From contig NZ_RXNS01000001.1 of NCBI RefSeq assembly GCF_003966155.1, positions 370,782-434,781 on the forward strand: DNA of 64,000 nt, in the 5' to 3' direction. The notes below the pieces were generated by a model, which had not been told where the DNA came from, did not search any database, and was given only the letters and a program-made list of their open reading frames with translations. A program made the position numbers and the translations under genes. Within the stretch, counting starts at the first letter, position 1, and the number at the start of each line of letters is the position of its first letter. Of the stretch, positions 42,609 to 51,422 are shown in pieces. Source of the DNA: Halomonas nitroreducens. Lineage in GTDB: Bacteria; Pseudomonadota; Gammaproteobacteria; Pseudomonadales; Halomonadaceae.

Positions 42609-42660
42609 GGGCCCGAGAAAAGGGCCCGCCATGACAGCGCCCCCTCCCGCGGCGTACACT
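42609..42660. promoter_or_regulatory. Divergent promoter region between the NRDE gene and the receiver-protein gene
   Basis: CGGGCCC-N7-GGGCCCG inverted repeat at 42609-42629, then ATGACA (42631-42636), 18 bases, TACACT (42655-42660) as a rightward promoter candidate. The repeat could be an operator for either gene. Confidence 0.35.
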
Positions 42661-42689
42661 CCCTGACTCATGATCGACCCGGCACAGGG

Positions 42690-43835
42690 ATGACAATGCG
42701 AGTCGAGACGCCCAAGGAGCTTTACTGGTCAAGGCTGGTCTGGCCGATTCTCTGGCCGGTCCTCATGGCACAGGCGGCGCTGGTTGCGCTGTGCCTGGTC
42801 GTCGGCCTGAGCGGCTGGTGGCTGGTGCCGTCGCAGGCCTCCTGGAGCGCCACGTTCTTTCTGCTGCTGGCGCTGCTGGTGGGCAGCAGCCTCAACGTGG
42901 CGGTGTTCCTCACCCTGCTGAAGCAGCGCCTGCGCGCCAGGGAGCAGCGGGTCGAGGCGGCCCTGGGCCGCGTGGCGCGAACCCTCGACGCCGAGGCGGG
43001 GGAGGCGCCCGACGCGGCCGAGCGTCTCGGCGACCCCCGTGCCACACTGGTCGAGCGGCTGGACGTCCTGGCCAGGCTCCTCGAGGGCCAGGTCGATCGC
43101 TGGCGCTCCGAGCTGGATGCCCGGCGCGGGGCCGAGCGTCGCCTCGCCGATGATCTCGAGGCCCAGCGTGGCCGCCTGGCGCGCCTGGCCACCGGGCGCG
43201 AGCGGGCGCGCGAGGAGTCCCGGCTGAAGTCCGACTACCTGCACCATCTGCAGCAGGTGCTGACCCCGCTGATGACGTCGGTCGGCGACGTCCTGGCCAG
43301 CGACCTGTTCCGGCGCGATGCCAGCGAGGCCGAGCGGGCGGCGGTCCAGGGGCTCCACGAGCGCCTGGCCGATACCGCGGTACTGCTCGAGAACCTGGGA
43401 GGCGCCCCGGTGTCCGGCAGCCAGCCGGCGTCCCACGGGCGGGTGCTGATCGTCGACGATGGCCCAGTGAACCTGATGCTCGCCCAGCAGGTCCTGGAGC
43501 GTCAGGGGCTGCAGGTGTCGACCGCCACCAGCGGGGCCGATGCCCTGACCTGCCTGAACAAGCAGGCCTATGACCTGGTGTTCATGGACATCTACATGGC
43601 CGACATGGATGGGGTGGAGACCTGCCGCACCTGGCGGTCCCGCGAGGTCGACTACCCGGATCGCCCGCGCAGCGTGGTGGTGGCCCTCACCGCCAATGCC
43701 GGGGACGCCGACCGGCGCCGCTTCCGGGCGGCCGGGATGGATGACTACCTGGCCAAGCCCTACCGTCCCCAGGACCTGCTCGAGATGGTCAAGCACTGGC
43801 TGCCTGGTGCCCTGAACCAGGGGAAGGGGGCGTGA
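42690..43835 (+). CDS. Membrane-anchored receiver protein with degenerate histidine-kinase core
   Basis: 381 residues. Two transmembrane helices (about 18-40 and 50-73), a coiled-coil region (80-180), a HisKA remnant SRLKSDYLHHLQQVLTPLM (about 172-190) in which the H of the normal SHELRTPL is replaced by Gln, no HATPase domain, and a complete C-terminal receiver (RVLIVDDGPVNLML, phosphoacceptor in VFMDIYMADMDG, K in LAKPYRP). It looks like a BarA/GacS-type hybrid that lost its catalytic part, so it must be phosphorylated by another protein. A second ATG at 42696 has better ribosome-site spacing. Start of the tauE-lgt-thyA-folA side of the locus. Confidence 0.8.
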   Translation: MTMRVETPKELYWSRLVWPILWPVLMAQAALVALCLVVGLSGWWLVPSQASWSATFFLLLALLVGSSLNVAVFLTLLKQRLRAREQRVEAALGRVARTLDAEAGEAPDAAERLGDPRATLVERLDVLARLLEGQVDRWRSELDARRGAERRLADDLEAQRGRLARLATGRERAREESRLKSDYLHHLQQVLTPLMTSVGDVLASDLFRRDASEAERAAVQGLHERLADTAVLLENLGGAPVSGSQPASHGRVLIVDDGPVNLMLAQQVLERQGLQVSTATSGADALTCLNKQAYDLVFMDIYMADMDGVETCRTWRSREVDYPDRPRSVVVALTANAGDADRRRFRAAGMDDYLAKPYRPQDLLEMVKHWLPGALNQGKGA

Positions 43836-44626
43836 GCGGCGGGACGCTGCTGCTCGGCTATCTGCTGCTGGGCGGGGTGGCCGGCACTCTGGCGGGGCTC
43901 TTCGGCATCGGCGGCGGGCTGATCATCGTGCCGGCACTGGTGATGGCCTTCGGCCTGCAGGGCGTGATTCCCGAGGTCAGCATGCACCTGGCCGTCGGGA
44001 CCTCGCTGGCGACCATCGTCGTCACCGGCGCTTCCTCCGCCTGGGGGCACTATCGCCGAGGGAGTGTCCGGCGAGACTGGTTCCTGGCCCTGTTGCCGGG
44101 ATTGATGCTCGGCGCCGTCGCCGGGGTGTTCGTCGCCGGGGGCCTCTCCGGCGGGCTGCTCGGCCTGTTGTTCGGAGTCTTCATCCTGCTGGTCGCCGCC
44201 CGGATGGCGCTGGGGCGCGGCCCGAGGCCCGGCGGCCTGCAGCCGGGGCGCGGCACCATGGGAGTGGCCGGTGCGGTGATCGGCGGTGTCTCGGCGCTGT
44301 TCGGCATCGGTGGCGGCACCCTCAGCGTGCCCTGGCTGACCCGTTGCGGGGCCACGATGACCCAGGCGGTAGGCACGTCATCGGCCTGCGGCCTGCCCAT
44401 CGCCCTGTTCGGCGCCCTGACCTTCATCGTGGTGGGCTGGGGCGAGCCGAACCTGCCTCCGGGGGCGCTGGGCTACGTGATGTGGCCGGCCTTCCTCGGC
44501 ATCGTGATCACCAGCGTGCCCTGCGCGCGCCTGGGCGTGCGCCTGGCCCACCACCTCCCGGCCCGGGTGCTGCGCCTGGCCTTTGCCGTCCTGCTGGCCG
44601 GGGTGGGGCTCACTTTCCTGTTCTGA
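43832..44626 (+). CDS. Sulfite exporter TauE/SafE family (TSUP) membrane protein
   Basis: 264 residues, GTG start overlapping the previous stop. Eight or so transmembrane helices in two halves, each with the repeat GLFGIGGGLIIVPAL and ALFGIGGGTLSVPWL typical of the family (DUF81). Members export sulfite, sulfoacetate or related anions. This copy lies in the conserved Pseudomonas-like ptsP-lgt neighbourhood, so it is probably a housekeeping exporter, but it could also dispose of sulfite from the cuyA cluster. Confidence 0.88.
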   Translation: MSGGTLLLGYLLLGGVAGTLAGLFGIGGGLIIVPALVMAFGLQGVIPEVSMHLAVGTSLATIVVTGASSAWGHYRRGSVRRDWFLALLPGLMLGAVAGVFVAGGLSGGLLGLLFGVFILLVAARMALGRGPRPGGLQPGRGTMGVAGAVIGGVSALFGIGGGTLSVPWLTRCGATMTQAVGTSSACGLPIALFGALTFIVVGWGEPNLPPGALGYVMWPAFLGIVITSVPCARLGVRLAHHLPARVLRLAFAVLLAGVGLTFLF

Positions 44627-44671
44627 CTCTACTCCCTTGCCGCTAGCGGCATCACCTTCTCGGGACTTGCT

Positions 44672-45463
44672 ATGCTGACCTATCCGACCATCGACCCCGT
44701 GGCCATCTCTCTCGGCCCCCTCCAGGTTCACTGGTATGGCCTGATGTACGTCATCGGCTTTCTCGCCGCCTGGTTCCTGGGCCGGCGGCGCGCCCCGCGC
44801 ATCGGCCTGACCGGCGACGACGTGGGGGATCTGCTCTTCTATGCCGCCCTCGGGGTGGTCCTGGGCGGCCGCCTGGGCTATGCGCTCTTCTACGGCATGG
44901 CGCAGTGGCTGGACGATCCGCTGTGGATCTTCCGCGTCTGGGACGGAGGCATGAGCTTTCATGGCGGCCTGGTCGGCGTGCTGCTGGCCGCCCTGTACTT
45001 CGCCCGCAAGAAGCGCCTGGCCTTCTTCACCCTCACCGACTTCGTCGCGCCCCTGGTGCCGATCGGCCTGGGGGCCGGGCGGATCGGCAACTTCATCAAC
45101 CACGAGCTGCCGGGGCGGGTCACCGACGTGTCCTGGGGACTGGTGTTTCCCGGCCTGGGGCCGGAGCCGCGCCACCCCTCGTCGCTCTACGAGGCCCTGC
45201 TCGAGGGCGTGGTGCTGTTCGTGGTGCTGTGGTGGGTCTCGTCCCGGCCGCGCCGCCGGGGGCTGGTCTCGGGACTCTTCCTGACCCTCTACGGCGTCTT
45301 TCGCTTTGCCGTGGAATTCGTCCGCCGCCCGGATCCCCAGCTCGGCTTCATCGCCTTCGACTGGCTGACCATGGGCATGCTGCTGACGCTGCCGATGATC
45401 GCCGCCGGGCTGGCGCTGATTGCCTGGTCCCGCCGCCAGCCGGTCGACGCCGACGCCCCCTGA
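44672..45463 (+). CDS. lgt: Prolipoprotein diacylglyceryl transferase
   Basis: 263 residues, seven transmembrane helices. Family signature [18 protein letters not shown] (about 131-148), [11 protein letters not shown] (catalytic-type His), [10 protein letters not shown] and [12 protein letters not shown]. It attaches diacylglycerol from phosphatidylglycerol to the lipobox Cys of prolipoproteins in the inner membrane. Precedes thyA as in E. coli and Pseudomonas. Confidence 0.96.
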   Translation: MLTYPTIDPVAISLGPLQVHWYGLMYVIGFLAAWFLGRRRAPRIGLTGDDVGDLLFYAALGVVLGGRLGYALFYGMAQWLDDPLWIFRVWDGGMSFHGGLVGVLLAALYFARKKRLAFFTLTDFVAPLVPIGLGAGRIGNFINHELPGRVTDVSWGLVFPGLGPEPRHPSSLYEALLEGVVLFVVLWWVSSRPRRRGLVSGLFLTLYGVFRFAVEFVRRPDPQLGFIAFDWLTMGMLLTLPMIAAGLALIAWSRRQPVDADAP

Positions 45464-45522
45464 CGGGCGGGGCATGTTAGACTGGCGCGCCCATTCACCC
45501 GTGACCCAGGCTCAGCCCGATC

Positions 45523-46347
45523 ATGCCCATCGATGAATCCCAGCCGGCGCTGGAGCAACCCTATCTCGACCTCATGCGCGCCGTGCTCGAGCACGGCGTG
45601 GAGCGTGACGACCGCACCGGTGTCGGCACCCGCTCGCTGTTCGGCCACCAGATGCGGTTCGATCTCTCCCGGGGCTTCCCGCTGGTCACCACCAAGAAGC
45701 TCCACCTGCGCTCGATCATCCACGAGCTGCTGTGGTTCCTGGCCGGTGACACCAACATCGCCTACCTCAAGGCCAATGGCGTGCGCATCTGGGACGAGTG
45801 GGCCGACGAGAACGGCGACCTGGGGCCGGTCTATGGCTACCAGTGGCGCAGCTGGCCGGCCCCCGGCGGCGGCCATGTGGACCAGATCGCGGGCCTGCTC
45901 GAGCAGCTGCGCACCAATCCCCGCTCGCGGCGGCTGATCGTCTCGGCCTGGAACCCGGCGCTGGTGGACGAGATGGCCCTGCCGCCCTGTCACTGCCTGT
46001 TCCAGTTCTACGTGGCCGAGGGGCGCCTGTCCTGCCAGCTCTACCAGCGCAGCGCCGACATCTTCCTCGGGGTGCCCTTCAACATCGCCAGCTACGCGCT
46101 GCTGACGCGAATGATCGCCCAGGTGGCGGGGCTCGAGCCCGGCGACTTCGTGCACACCCTGGGCGACGCGCACCTCTATCTGAATCACCTGGAGCAGGCC
46201 GAGGAGCAGCTGTCGCGCACGCCCCGGGCCGCGCCGCGCCTGGTGCTCGACTCGACGGTCGAGGATCTCTTCGCCTTCCGCTTCGAGCACATCGCCATCG
46301 AGGGCTACGATCCCCATCCCCACATCAAGGCGGAGGTCGCCGTATGA
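45523..46347 (+). CDS. thyA: Thymidylate synthase
   Basis: 274 residues. Start region [33 protein letters not shown], catalytic Cys156 in [12 protein letters not shown], and [20 protein letters not shown]. Makes dTMP from dUMP with methylene-THF. ATGA overlap with folA, which regenerates THF from the dihydrofolate it produces. Confidence 0.97.
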   Translation: MPIDESQPALEQPYLDLMRAVLEHGVERDDRTGVGTRSLFGHQMRFDLSRGFPLVTTKKLHLRSIIHELLWFLAGDTNIAYLKANGVRIWDEWADENGDLGPVYGYQWRSWPAPGGGHVDQIAGLLEQLRTNPRSRRLIVSAWNPALVDEMALPPCHCLFQFYVAEGRLSCQLYQRSADIFLGVPFNIASYALLTRMIAQVAGLEPGDFVHTLGDAHLYLNHLEQAEEQLSRTPRAAPRLVLDSTVEDLFAFRFEHIAIEGYDPHPHIKAEVAV

Positions 46348-46883
46348 GCGATGAGACCCTGATCCCCGTGGCGATGATCGCGGCCATGTCCGCCAACCGT
46401 GTCATCGGCGTCGACAACCAGCTGCCCTGGTACCTGCCGGAGGACCTCAAGTTCTTCAAGCGCATGACCCAGGCCAAGCCCCTGGTCATGGGACGCAAGA
46501 CCTATCAGTCCATCGGGCGCCCGCTCCCGGGCCGGCTCAACATCGTGGTGACCCGCGATCCCGATTTCCAGCCCGAGGGGGTGCGGGTCTGCCACGACCT
46601 GGCCTCCGCCCTCGCCCTGGCCGATCAGCAGGCAACCATCGACGGCGTCGACGAGATCATGGTGATGGGCGGGGGGCAGATCTATGCCCAGGCCCTGCCC
46701 TACGCCAGCCGTCTCTACCTCACCGAGGTGGCGGTCGAGGTGGAAGGCGACGCGCGGTTTCCCGAACTCGCCAAGGATGAATGGCAGGAATGCCAGCGCG
46801 TCCCGGGCACGCCTGCCGAGGGCCAGCCGACCTATGACTTCGTGCAGTATCGCCGGCGAGGTTTGCCAGACACCGCGTCGTGA
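46344..46883 (+). CDS. folA: Dihydrofolate reductase
   Basis: 179 residues. [29 protein letters not shown] at the start (cited in part: [12 protein letters not shown] with catalytic Asp/Glu position PEDLKFFK), [16 protein letters not shown] and [14 protein letters not shown] are DHFR core motifs. Reduces dihydrofolate with NADPH. Coupled to thyA. Confidence 0.96.
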   Translation: MSDETLIPVAMIAAMSANRVIGVDNQLPWYLPEDLKFFKRMTQAKPLVMGRKTYQSIGRPLPGRLNIVVTRDPDFQPEGVRVCHDLASALALADQQATIDGVDEIMVMGGGQIYAQALPYASRLYLTEVAVEVEGDARFPELAKDEWQECQRVPGTPAEGQPTYDFVQYRRRGLPDTAS

Positions 46884-46952
46884 CACAGACTGACGGTTGG
46901 TGGCGCGGCGCCATGGGCCCCTCCCTGGCCGCTGTCGCCGCCCTTCGGCAAG

Positions 46953-48032
46953 GTGCACTTGGAGGATCAGGAGTTGATCGAGGAACGTCCATTTCGCCTG
47001 ATGGCGGCGCTCGAGGGTCGCGCCGATGCGCTGCTGGGCGCGCTGCGTGATAGCCGCGTTCAACAGGACGCGCTGCGCTCCCGGCTGACCGAGCTGGAGC
47101 AGCGCCGCGTCAGCCTCGAGGCGCACAATGCGCAGCTGGCGGCCGAGGTGCGCGAGGAGGCGGCGCAGCGCCAGGCCCTGGCGAGCCGGCTGGAAGCGCT
47201 CGAGCGGCGCCTGGCCGACACGGAGGCCGCCCGGCTCGAGTTGGAGGAAGAGAACCGCGAGCTCGACGAGCAGAACCGCGAGCTGGAAGGCCACAATCAC
47301 CGCCTGCAGGAACGCCTGGCCAGCGGCGCACCGGCCCCGGTCTTCCAGCGCCCGGGCCGCCAGGCCCGGGGCCTCTCCGCGCTCATCGGCCATCATCGTG
47401 CTTCCCCGGCGTCGTCCGACGAGCATCACGATACCCCCGATGCCCCGACACCGCCCGCCGAAGCCGCGGCCACGGACGTCGGCGCCCCCGCGGCGACGCC
47501 CCAGGCCGACCTGCCCATCGGCGAGGCGCCGTCTCCCCAGGCCCTGCTGAGGCAATGGTATCGGCGCTATGACGCCGCCTTCTTCAAGGGCCATACGCGC
47601 CCCCTCAAGGTCGGCATCCACGAGGACCTGGCCGCCCTGGAGCCCTGGCCGGAGAAGCTGGTGCGGCGTGCCCTGGCCTGTTACGTCAACCTGCCTCGCT
47701 ACCTCAAGTCGGTCCGCGAAGGGGCCGAGCGCATCGACCTCGCCGGCCACCCGGCCGGCCAGGTCGATGCCGGCGCCGCCGAGCACGCCCACAAGAAGCT
47801 CGAGCGCCTCCAGGCCGACCGCCCGCCCAAGGGCAAGCCCGGCAAGCCCCGTGCGACCAAGCGGCGCTCCCGGGCCCGCCAGGAGACCCAGGCCTCCGGC
47901 GCCGCCGCCGAGCCCGCGGCGCGTCCCGAGCCCGCCCCGCCAGCCCCCACCGCCCCGGCTACCGACGAGCCGGACGACAGCCGCCTGCAGCGCAAGCTGG
48001 GCGAGCTGCTGGCCCGCCATAACGCCCGCTGA
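46953..48032 (+). CDS. ProQ/FinO-domain RNA chaperone with long N-terminal coiled coil
   Basis: 359 residues. Residues 15-125 are heptad-like and rich in Leu, Glu and Arg (coiled coil); 126-190 is a Pro/Ala linker; 193-290 is a ProQ/FinO domain (LLRQWYRRYDAAFFKGHT, LKVGIHEDL, RRALACYVNLPRYLKSV); 290-345 is a basic then Pro/Ala-rich tail. ProQ proteins bind structured sRNAs and mRNA 3' ends. The coiled-coil addition is unlike E. coli ProQ (FinO domain N-terminal). GTG start used; a downstream TTG/ATG is possible because the ribosome site is weak. Confidence 0.8.
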   Translation: MHLEDQELIEERPFRLMAALEGRADALLGALRDSRVQQDALRSRLTELEQRRVSLEAHNAQLAAEVREEAAQRQALASRLEALERRLADTEAARLELEEENRELDEQNRELEGHNHRLQERLASGAPAPVFQRPGRQARGLSALIGHHRASPASSDEHHDTPDAPTPPAEAAATDVGAPAATPQADLPIGEAPSPQALLRQWYRRYDAAFFKGHTRPLKVGIHEDLAALEPWPEKLVRRALACYVNLPRYLKSVREGAERIDLAGHPAGQVDAGAAEHAHKKLERLQADRPPKGKPGKPRATKRRSRARQETQASGAAAEPAARPEPAPPAPTAPATDEPDDSRLQRKLGELLARHNAR

Positions 48033-48512
48033 CGCGGGCGCCTGGCGAACGTTGACAGCCGGACAGGCTTTTCAGCGTCTGCTGACTTGAAAGCGTCATA
48101 TCAGCGGGGCATGATGAACCCGCTCATCGCTACCATGCGTTTTGGTCTGTGGTGACGACAGAGGGCCTCGGGCCCGGTGTCGCGCCATATCCTGGCCCGG
48201 TAGCGGCGGTAGGTCCGCCGGGAGGGCGCCCTGGCCGTCATCGCAGGGGAAATCGCCGCCAGCGGGGAATGTGACGAAGGAAAACAGTGTTTTTTTCTTG
48301 TTGCGCTCCCGCGAATCACGGTATAGAGTTCCTCGTGCGAGCATTGGACTATAACTAGGCGTTGCCGAGGTCTGGCTCGCTGACTGCCACCTCCCGTGAG
48401 GGACAGGGCAGCAACGAGAACCGGCACCAAGACCGGCATGCCATCTGCACTGACTCACCAAAGAGCAGGCAGCAACGATCGAAACAGCAAGCTAGTCATA
48501 AGGATTATCGCA
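48033..48512. other. 480-base gap carrying the porin promoter and long leader
   Basis: No gene was found. Promoter candidates are TTGTTG (48298-48303) with 18 bases to TATAGA (48322-48327), and a second -10 TATAAC at 48350-48355. Either gives an untranslated leader of 150 bases or more before the porin ATG, which is preceded by AAGGA. A poly-T run (48288-48296) lies just upstream of the first -35. The long leader leaves room for sRNA control, as is common for porins. Confidence 0.5.
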
Positions 48513-49601
48513 ATGAAAAAGACACTGTTAGCGACTGCCATCGCCGGTGCCATGGCTGCCTCCGGCGCCCAGGCCGCCACTGTCTATAACCAGGACGGCA
48601 CCAAGCTCGACCTGTACGGCAACATCCAGATCGCCTACTACAACGTCGACACCGGCGCCGGCGACAACGACGATGCCGACGAGATTGCCGACAACGGCTC
48701 CACCTTCGGCTTCGCCGCCGAGCACGTCATCTACGACGGCCTGACCGGCTACCTGAAGCTCGAGTTCGACGACTTCAAGGCCGACGAGATCAAGGTCGCG
48801 GGTCGCGACTCCGGCGACCAGGCCTATGTCGGCCTGAAGGGCAACTTCGGTGACGTGCGTCTCGGCTCCTACGATCCGCTGATCGACGACTGGATCCAGG
48901 ACCCGATCACCAACAACGAGTTCTTCGACGTCACCGACTCCAACAGCGAGATCGTTGACTTCTACGGCACCGGCGACCGCGAAGGCGACAAGGTGACCTA
49001 CACCTCTCCGTCCTTCTCCGGCCTGCAGTTCGCCGTGGGTACCCAGTACAAGGGTGAAGCCGAAGAGACCAGCGGCCTGGTTGACGTCGAGAGCCGTGCG
49101 TCCTTCTTCGGTGGCGCCAAGTACACCGTCGGCGCCTTCTCCATCGCCGCGACCTATGACGACCTGGGCATCTACGACGCCACTGTCGCCAGCACCGGCG
49201 AAGATTTTGATGCCGGCGACCAGTACGGCATCACCGGCCAGTACACCTGGAACACCCTGCGCGTGGCCCTGAAGCTCGAGCGCTTCGAAGCCGATAACGA
49301 GAACTTCGACGACGTCAACTTCTACGGCCTGGGCGCCCGCTACGGCTACGGCATGGGCGACATCTACGCCGCCTACCAGTACGTCGACGTGGGTGGTGAT
49401 GACTTCACCGACACCGCCGACGACGCCTTCACCAGCGGCGACTTCCCGAACGAGGACAACGACGAGAGCTACAACGAAGTCATCGTCGGTGCCACCTACA
49501 ACATCTCCGACGCCATGTACACCTGGGCCGAGCTGGCCTTCTACGATCGCAATGACGACGAAGGTGACGGCGGCGCCGTGGGTGTGACCTACCTGTTCTA
49601 A
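48513..49601 (+). CDS. Gram-negative general porin (OmpC/GBP-4 type)
   Basis: 362 residues. Signal peptide MKKTLLATAIAGAMAASGAQA with cleavage before ATVYN; mature part starts TKLDLYGNIQIAYYN, typical of trimeric 16-strand porins, has alternating beta-strand patterns, and ends in VGVTYLF with the C-terminal Phe required for assembly. Extremely Asp/Glu-rich loops, as expected for a halophile surface protein. Upstream frame (from 48396) is not used because it lacks a signal sequence. Ends before an intrinsic terminator. Confidence 0.93.
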   Translation: MKKTLLATAIAGAMAASGAQAATVYNQDGTKLDLYGNIQIAYYNVDTGAGDNDDADEIADNGSTFGFAAEHVIYDGLTGYLKLEFDDFKADEIKVAGRDSGDQAYVGLKGNFGDVRLGSYDPLIDDWIQDPITNNEFFDVTDSNSEIVDFYGTGDREGDKVTYTSPSFSGLQFAVGTQYKGEAEETSGLVDVESRASFFGGAKYTVGAFSIAATYDDLGIYDATVASTGEDFDAGDQYGITGQYTWNTLRVALKLERFEADNENFDDVNFYGLGARYGYGMGDIYAAYQYVDVGGDDFTDTADDAFTSGDFPNEDNDESYNEVIVGATYNISDAMYTWAELAFYDRNDDEGDGGAVGVTYLF

Positions 49602-49642
49602 GTCCGGTCGCGGGTGTATCCTGCGACAAGGGTAGAACAACG

Positions 49643-49671
49643 AAAGCCGATCCCCCGGGATCGGCTTTTTT
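49643..49671 (+). terminator. Intrinsic terminator of the porin gene
   Basis: Stem GCCGATCCC / GGGATCGGC, loop CC, followed by six T; an A-run precedes it. Confidence 0.92.
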
Positions 49672-49703
49672 CATTGGGCATGAACGAACGCAAGCGAGGT
49701 TCC

Positions 49704-50780
49704 ATGAAACAGCCGATAGTGACGGCCGGCCTGCTGGCGCTGAGCCTGGCGGCCACGCCGGTCGCCGCCGACAGCGTGATGGAGGAGCGATTCCGCGAGG
49801 AGGGGCGTCAGCTCGACCTGACCGGCTTCTTCCAGGCCGAGACCGATGCCCACAGCCGCAGTTTCCTGTTCGGCGGCGCCAACGCCCACGACTTTTCGGT
49901 GACCGAGGCGGGAACCTACCTCTTCGAGAGTCGGGTCACCGCCGGCTACTCCGAGGACTATCGCATCGCCGCCGTGCTCGAGGATGCCCAGGGCCAGGTG
50001 ATCGCCCGCAGCGAGGCGCTGGGGCAGAACGGCGGCCTGGCGCTGCGCCAGCGCCTCGCGCCCGGTGACTATGTGCTGCGCGTCGAGGCCCAGCGCTTCG
50101 GCACCCGCGGCCGGGCCGGGGACGGCTATTCCATCAATATCGTGGGGCTGGACGAGCAGGGGCAACGCCTGGCGGAGGGGGTCAGCGACGGCGAGGGCAT
50201 CTTCTTCACCGGCGACAAGCGCGAGGGCGCCCGCTCGGTGTTCGTGAAGGGCGATGAGGCCGTGGCGACCCTGGGCGGCTCGGCGGAGACGGCCGCGGAT
50301 GCCGGCGAAGCGGCCGCCACTGCCTCGACCTCCGAGCCCGGCACCGCCGGCGCCGCTGGTGTCTCGGCCGCGACGAGCGGCGCCGCTGCCGCCGCCACCC
50401 AGGCATCCCGCGAGGGAGGCGAGGCCGAGCCGGTCGGCGAGCCCGCCTCACGCCAGGGCTACGAGACCATCGTCACCGACGTGAAGATCCGTGCCCGGGG
50501 CGAGGTGCTGACCTTCGAGATGGCCGAGCAGGGCAGCGTGGCGATCACCACCTCCACCTACCCGACCGGCTACGAGGACACCTACCGCATCGCCCTCGAG
50601 GTGCTGGACGCCTCCGGCCGGGTCGTGGCCGAGGGGGCCGGCCAGGGCTTCGATGGCGACGTGGACCTCGAGACCATGCTGTCGCCGGGCCGCTACCGGA
50701 TCCGCGTCCAGGGCCAGAAGTTCGGCTCGGCCCACTCCGGGGTCAACAACTACGAGCTCCGGGTCGAGCGGCGCCGCTAA
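49704..50780 (+). CDS. Secreted protein with two tandem PPC-like beta-sandwich domains, function unknown
   Basis: 358 residues; signal peptide (cleavage near VAA-DSV). Not assigned to a named family. Two domains of about 105 residues are clearly related: around residues 55-150 (YSEDYRIAAVLEDAQGQVIA... LAPGDYVLRVEAQRFG) and 250-355 (YEDTYRIALEVLDASGRVVA... LSPGRYRIRVQGQKFG). A 65-residue Ala/Gly/Thr/Glu linker separates them. The pattern (xxDYRIxVxDxxGxxV...LxPGxYxxRV) is that of PPC or calx-beta-like envelope domains. Lies between the porin and a tiny exported protein; perhaps a periplasmic or surface protein. An ATG at 49680 would add eight residues. Confidence 0.75.
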   Translation: MKQPIVTAGLLALSLAATPVAADSVMEERFREEGRQLDLTGFFQAETDAHSRSFLFGGANAHDFSVTEAGTYLFESRVTAGYSEDYRIAAVLEDAQGQVIARSEALGQNGGLALRQRLAPGDYVLRVEAQRFGTRGRAGDGYSINIVGLDEQGQRLAEGVSDGEGIFFTGDKREGARSVFVKGDEAVATLGGSAETAADAGEAAATASTSEPGTAGAAGVSAATSGAAAAATQASREGGEAEPVGEPASRQGYETIVTDVKIRARGEVLTFEMAEQGSVAITTSTYPTGYEDTYRIALEVLDASGRVVAEGAGQGFDGDVDLETMLSPGRYRIRVQGQKFGSAHSGVNNYELRVERRR

Positions 50781-50797
50781 CCGGCAGGCGCCGCCGA

Positions 50798-50830
50798 AAA
50801 GAAGCGGGGCCCGCTTGCGCGGGCCCCCTT
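50798..50830. terminator. Bidirectional hairpin between the duplicated-domain gene and the small coiled-coil gene
   Basis: Stem GGGGCCCGC / GCGGGCCCC with loop TTGC, A-rich on the left and CCTT on the right, between convergent genes. Confidence 0.65.
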
Positions 50831-50853
50831 GATGGTCTGCCAGCAAGGCCGGC

Positions 50854-51072
50854 TCAGCTGGCCTGCTCTTCCTCCAGCATCATCTGGATCAGCTCCTGCA
50901 GGTCCTGGACCTGTTGCTCCAGGGCCTCGACGCGATCCTGATCGGCGGCGGCGTCGGCCTTCTGGTTGATCTCCTCCATGTGTTTCTCGATGGCTTCGGA
51001 GTCCATGGCATAGGCGGCACCACCCATCATCAGCATGGCCAGGAAGCCGGCAGTCAGAGACTTGATGTTCAT
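50854..51072 (-). CDS. Small exported coiled-coil protein
   Basis: 72 residues from the ATG behind AGAGG. Signal peptide MNIKSLTAGFLAMLMMGGAAYA, then an acidic helical part (about 50 residues) with Leu/Met/Gln heptads (VEALEQQVQDLQELIQMM). No cysteine at the cleavage site, so not a lipoprotein. It resembles in design, not sequence, Lpp or small periplasmic coiled-coil trimers. No function can be assigned. Confidence 0.65.
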   Translation of the reverse strand: MNIKSLTAGFLAMLMMGGAAYAMDSEAIEKHMEEINQKADAAADQDRVEALEQQVQDLQELIQMMLEEEQAS

Positions 51073-51317
51073 GAGGCACCTCTCGGTCGGTGGGTTGAAC
51101 GTGGGACCTGCCGTCAGGTCTTGTTCGCTTAGTGCCTCCGCCATCGCATTCCTTACAGCTGGTTTAGCAGAGACGTATTCGAGGTATAGCAGAGAGTCCC
51201 GCTGGCTGCTGCTGATCTTCGTCAGTTCGGCGCGAGAATGCCCCTGGCCTGGCGGCGCACTGCGGCCTCCTGCCCTTGCGCTTCGACAATAGGCCAGTGC
51301 CGGCGTGGGGTTGCATG

Positions 51318-51343
51318 AAAAAGCCCCGGCGGCGGGCCGGGGC
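51318..51343 (-). terminator. Intrinsic terminator of the DcaP-like porin gene
   Basis: On the minus strand GCCCCGGC, loop CCGCC, GCCGGGGC, then five T; 80 bases past the stop codon. Confidence 0.85.
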
Positions 51344-51422
51344 AAGGATCGAGGGTCGAAGCGTGGTCTGCGGGGTGCTGTCGCAATGATCGCGGGAGGT
51401 CGGGCGTTGCCGTCTTCCCGGG

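Noticed and set aside
42586..42732. N-terminal extension of the NRDE-family protein up to 42732
   Set aside because: The family begins MCLIAF; the upstream residues are basic and unconserved and overlap the divergent promoter.
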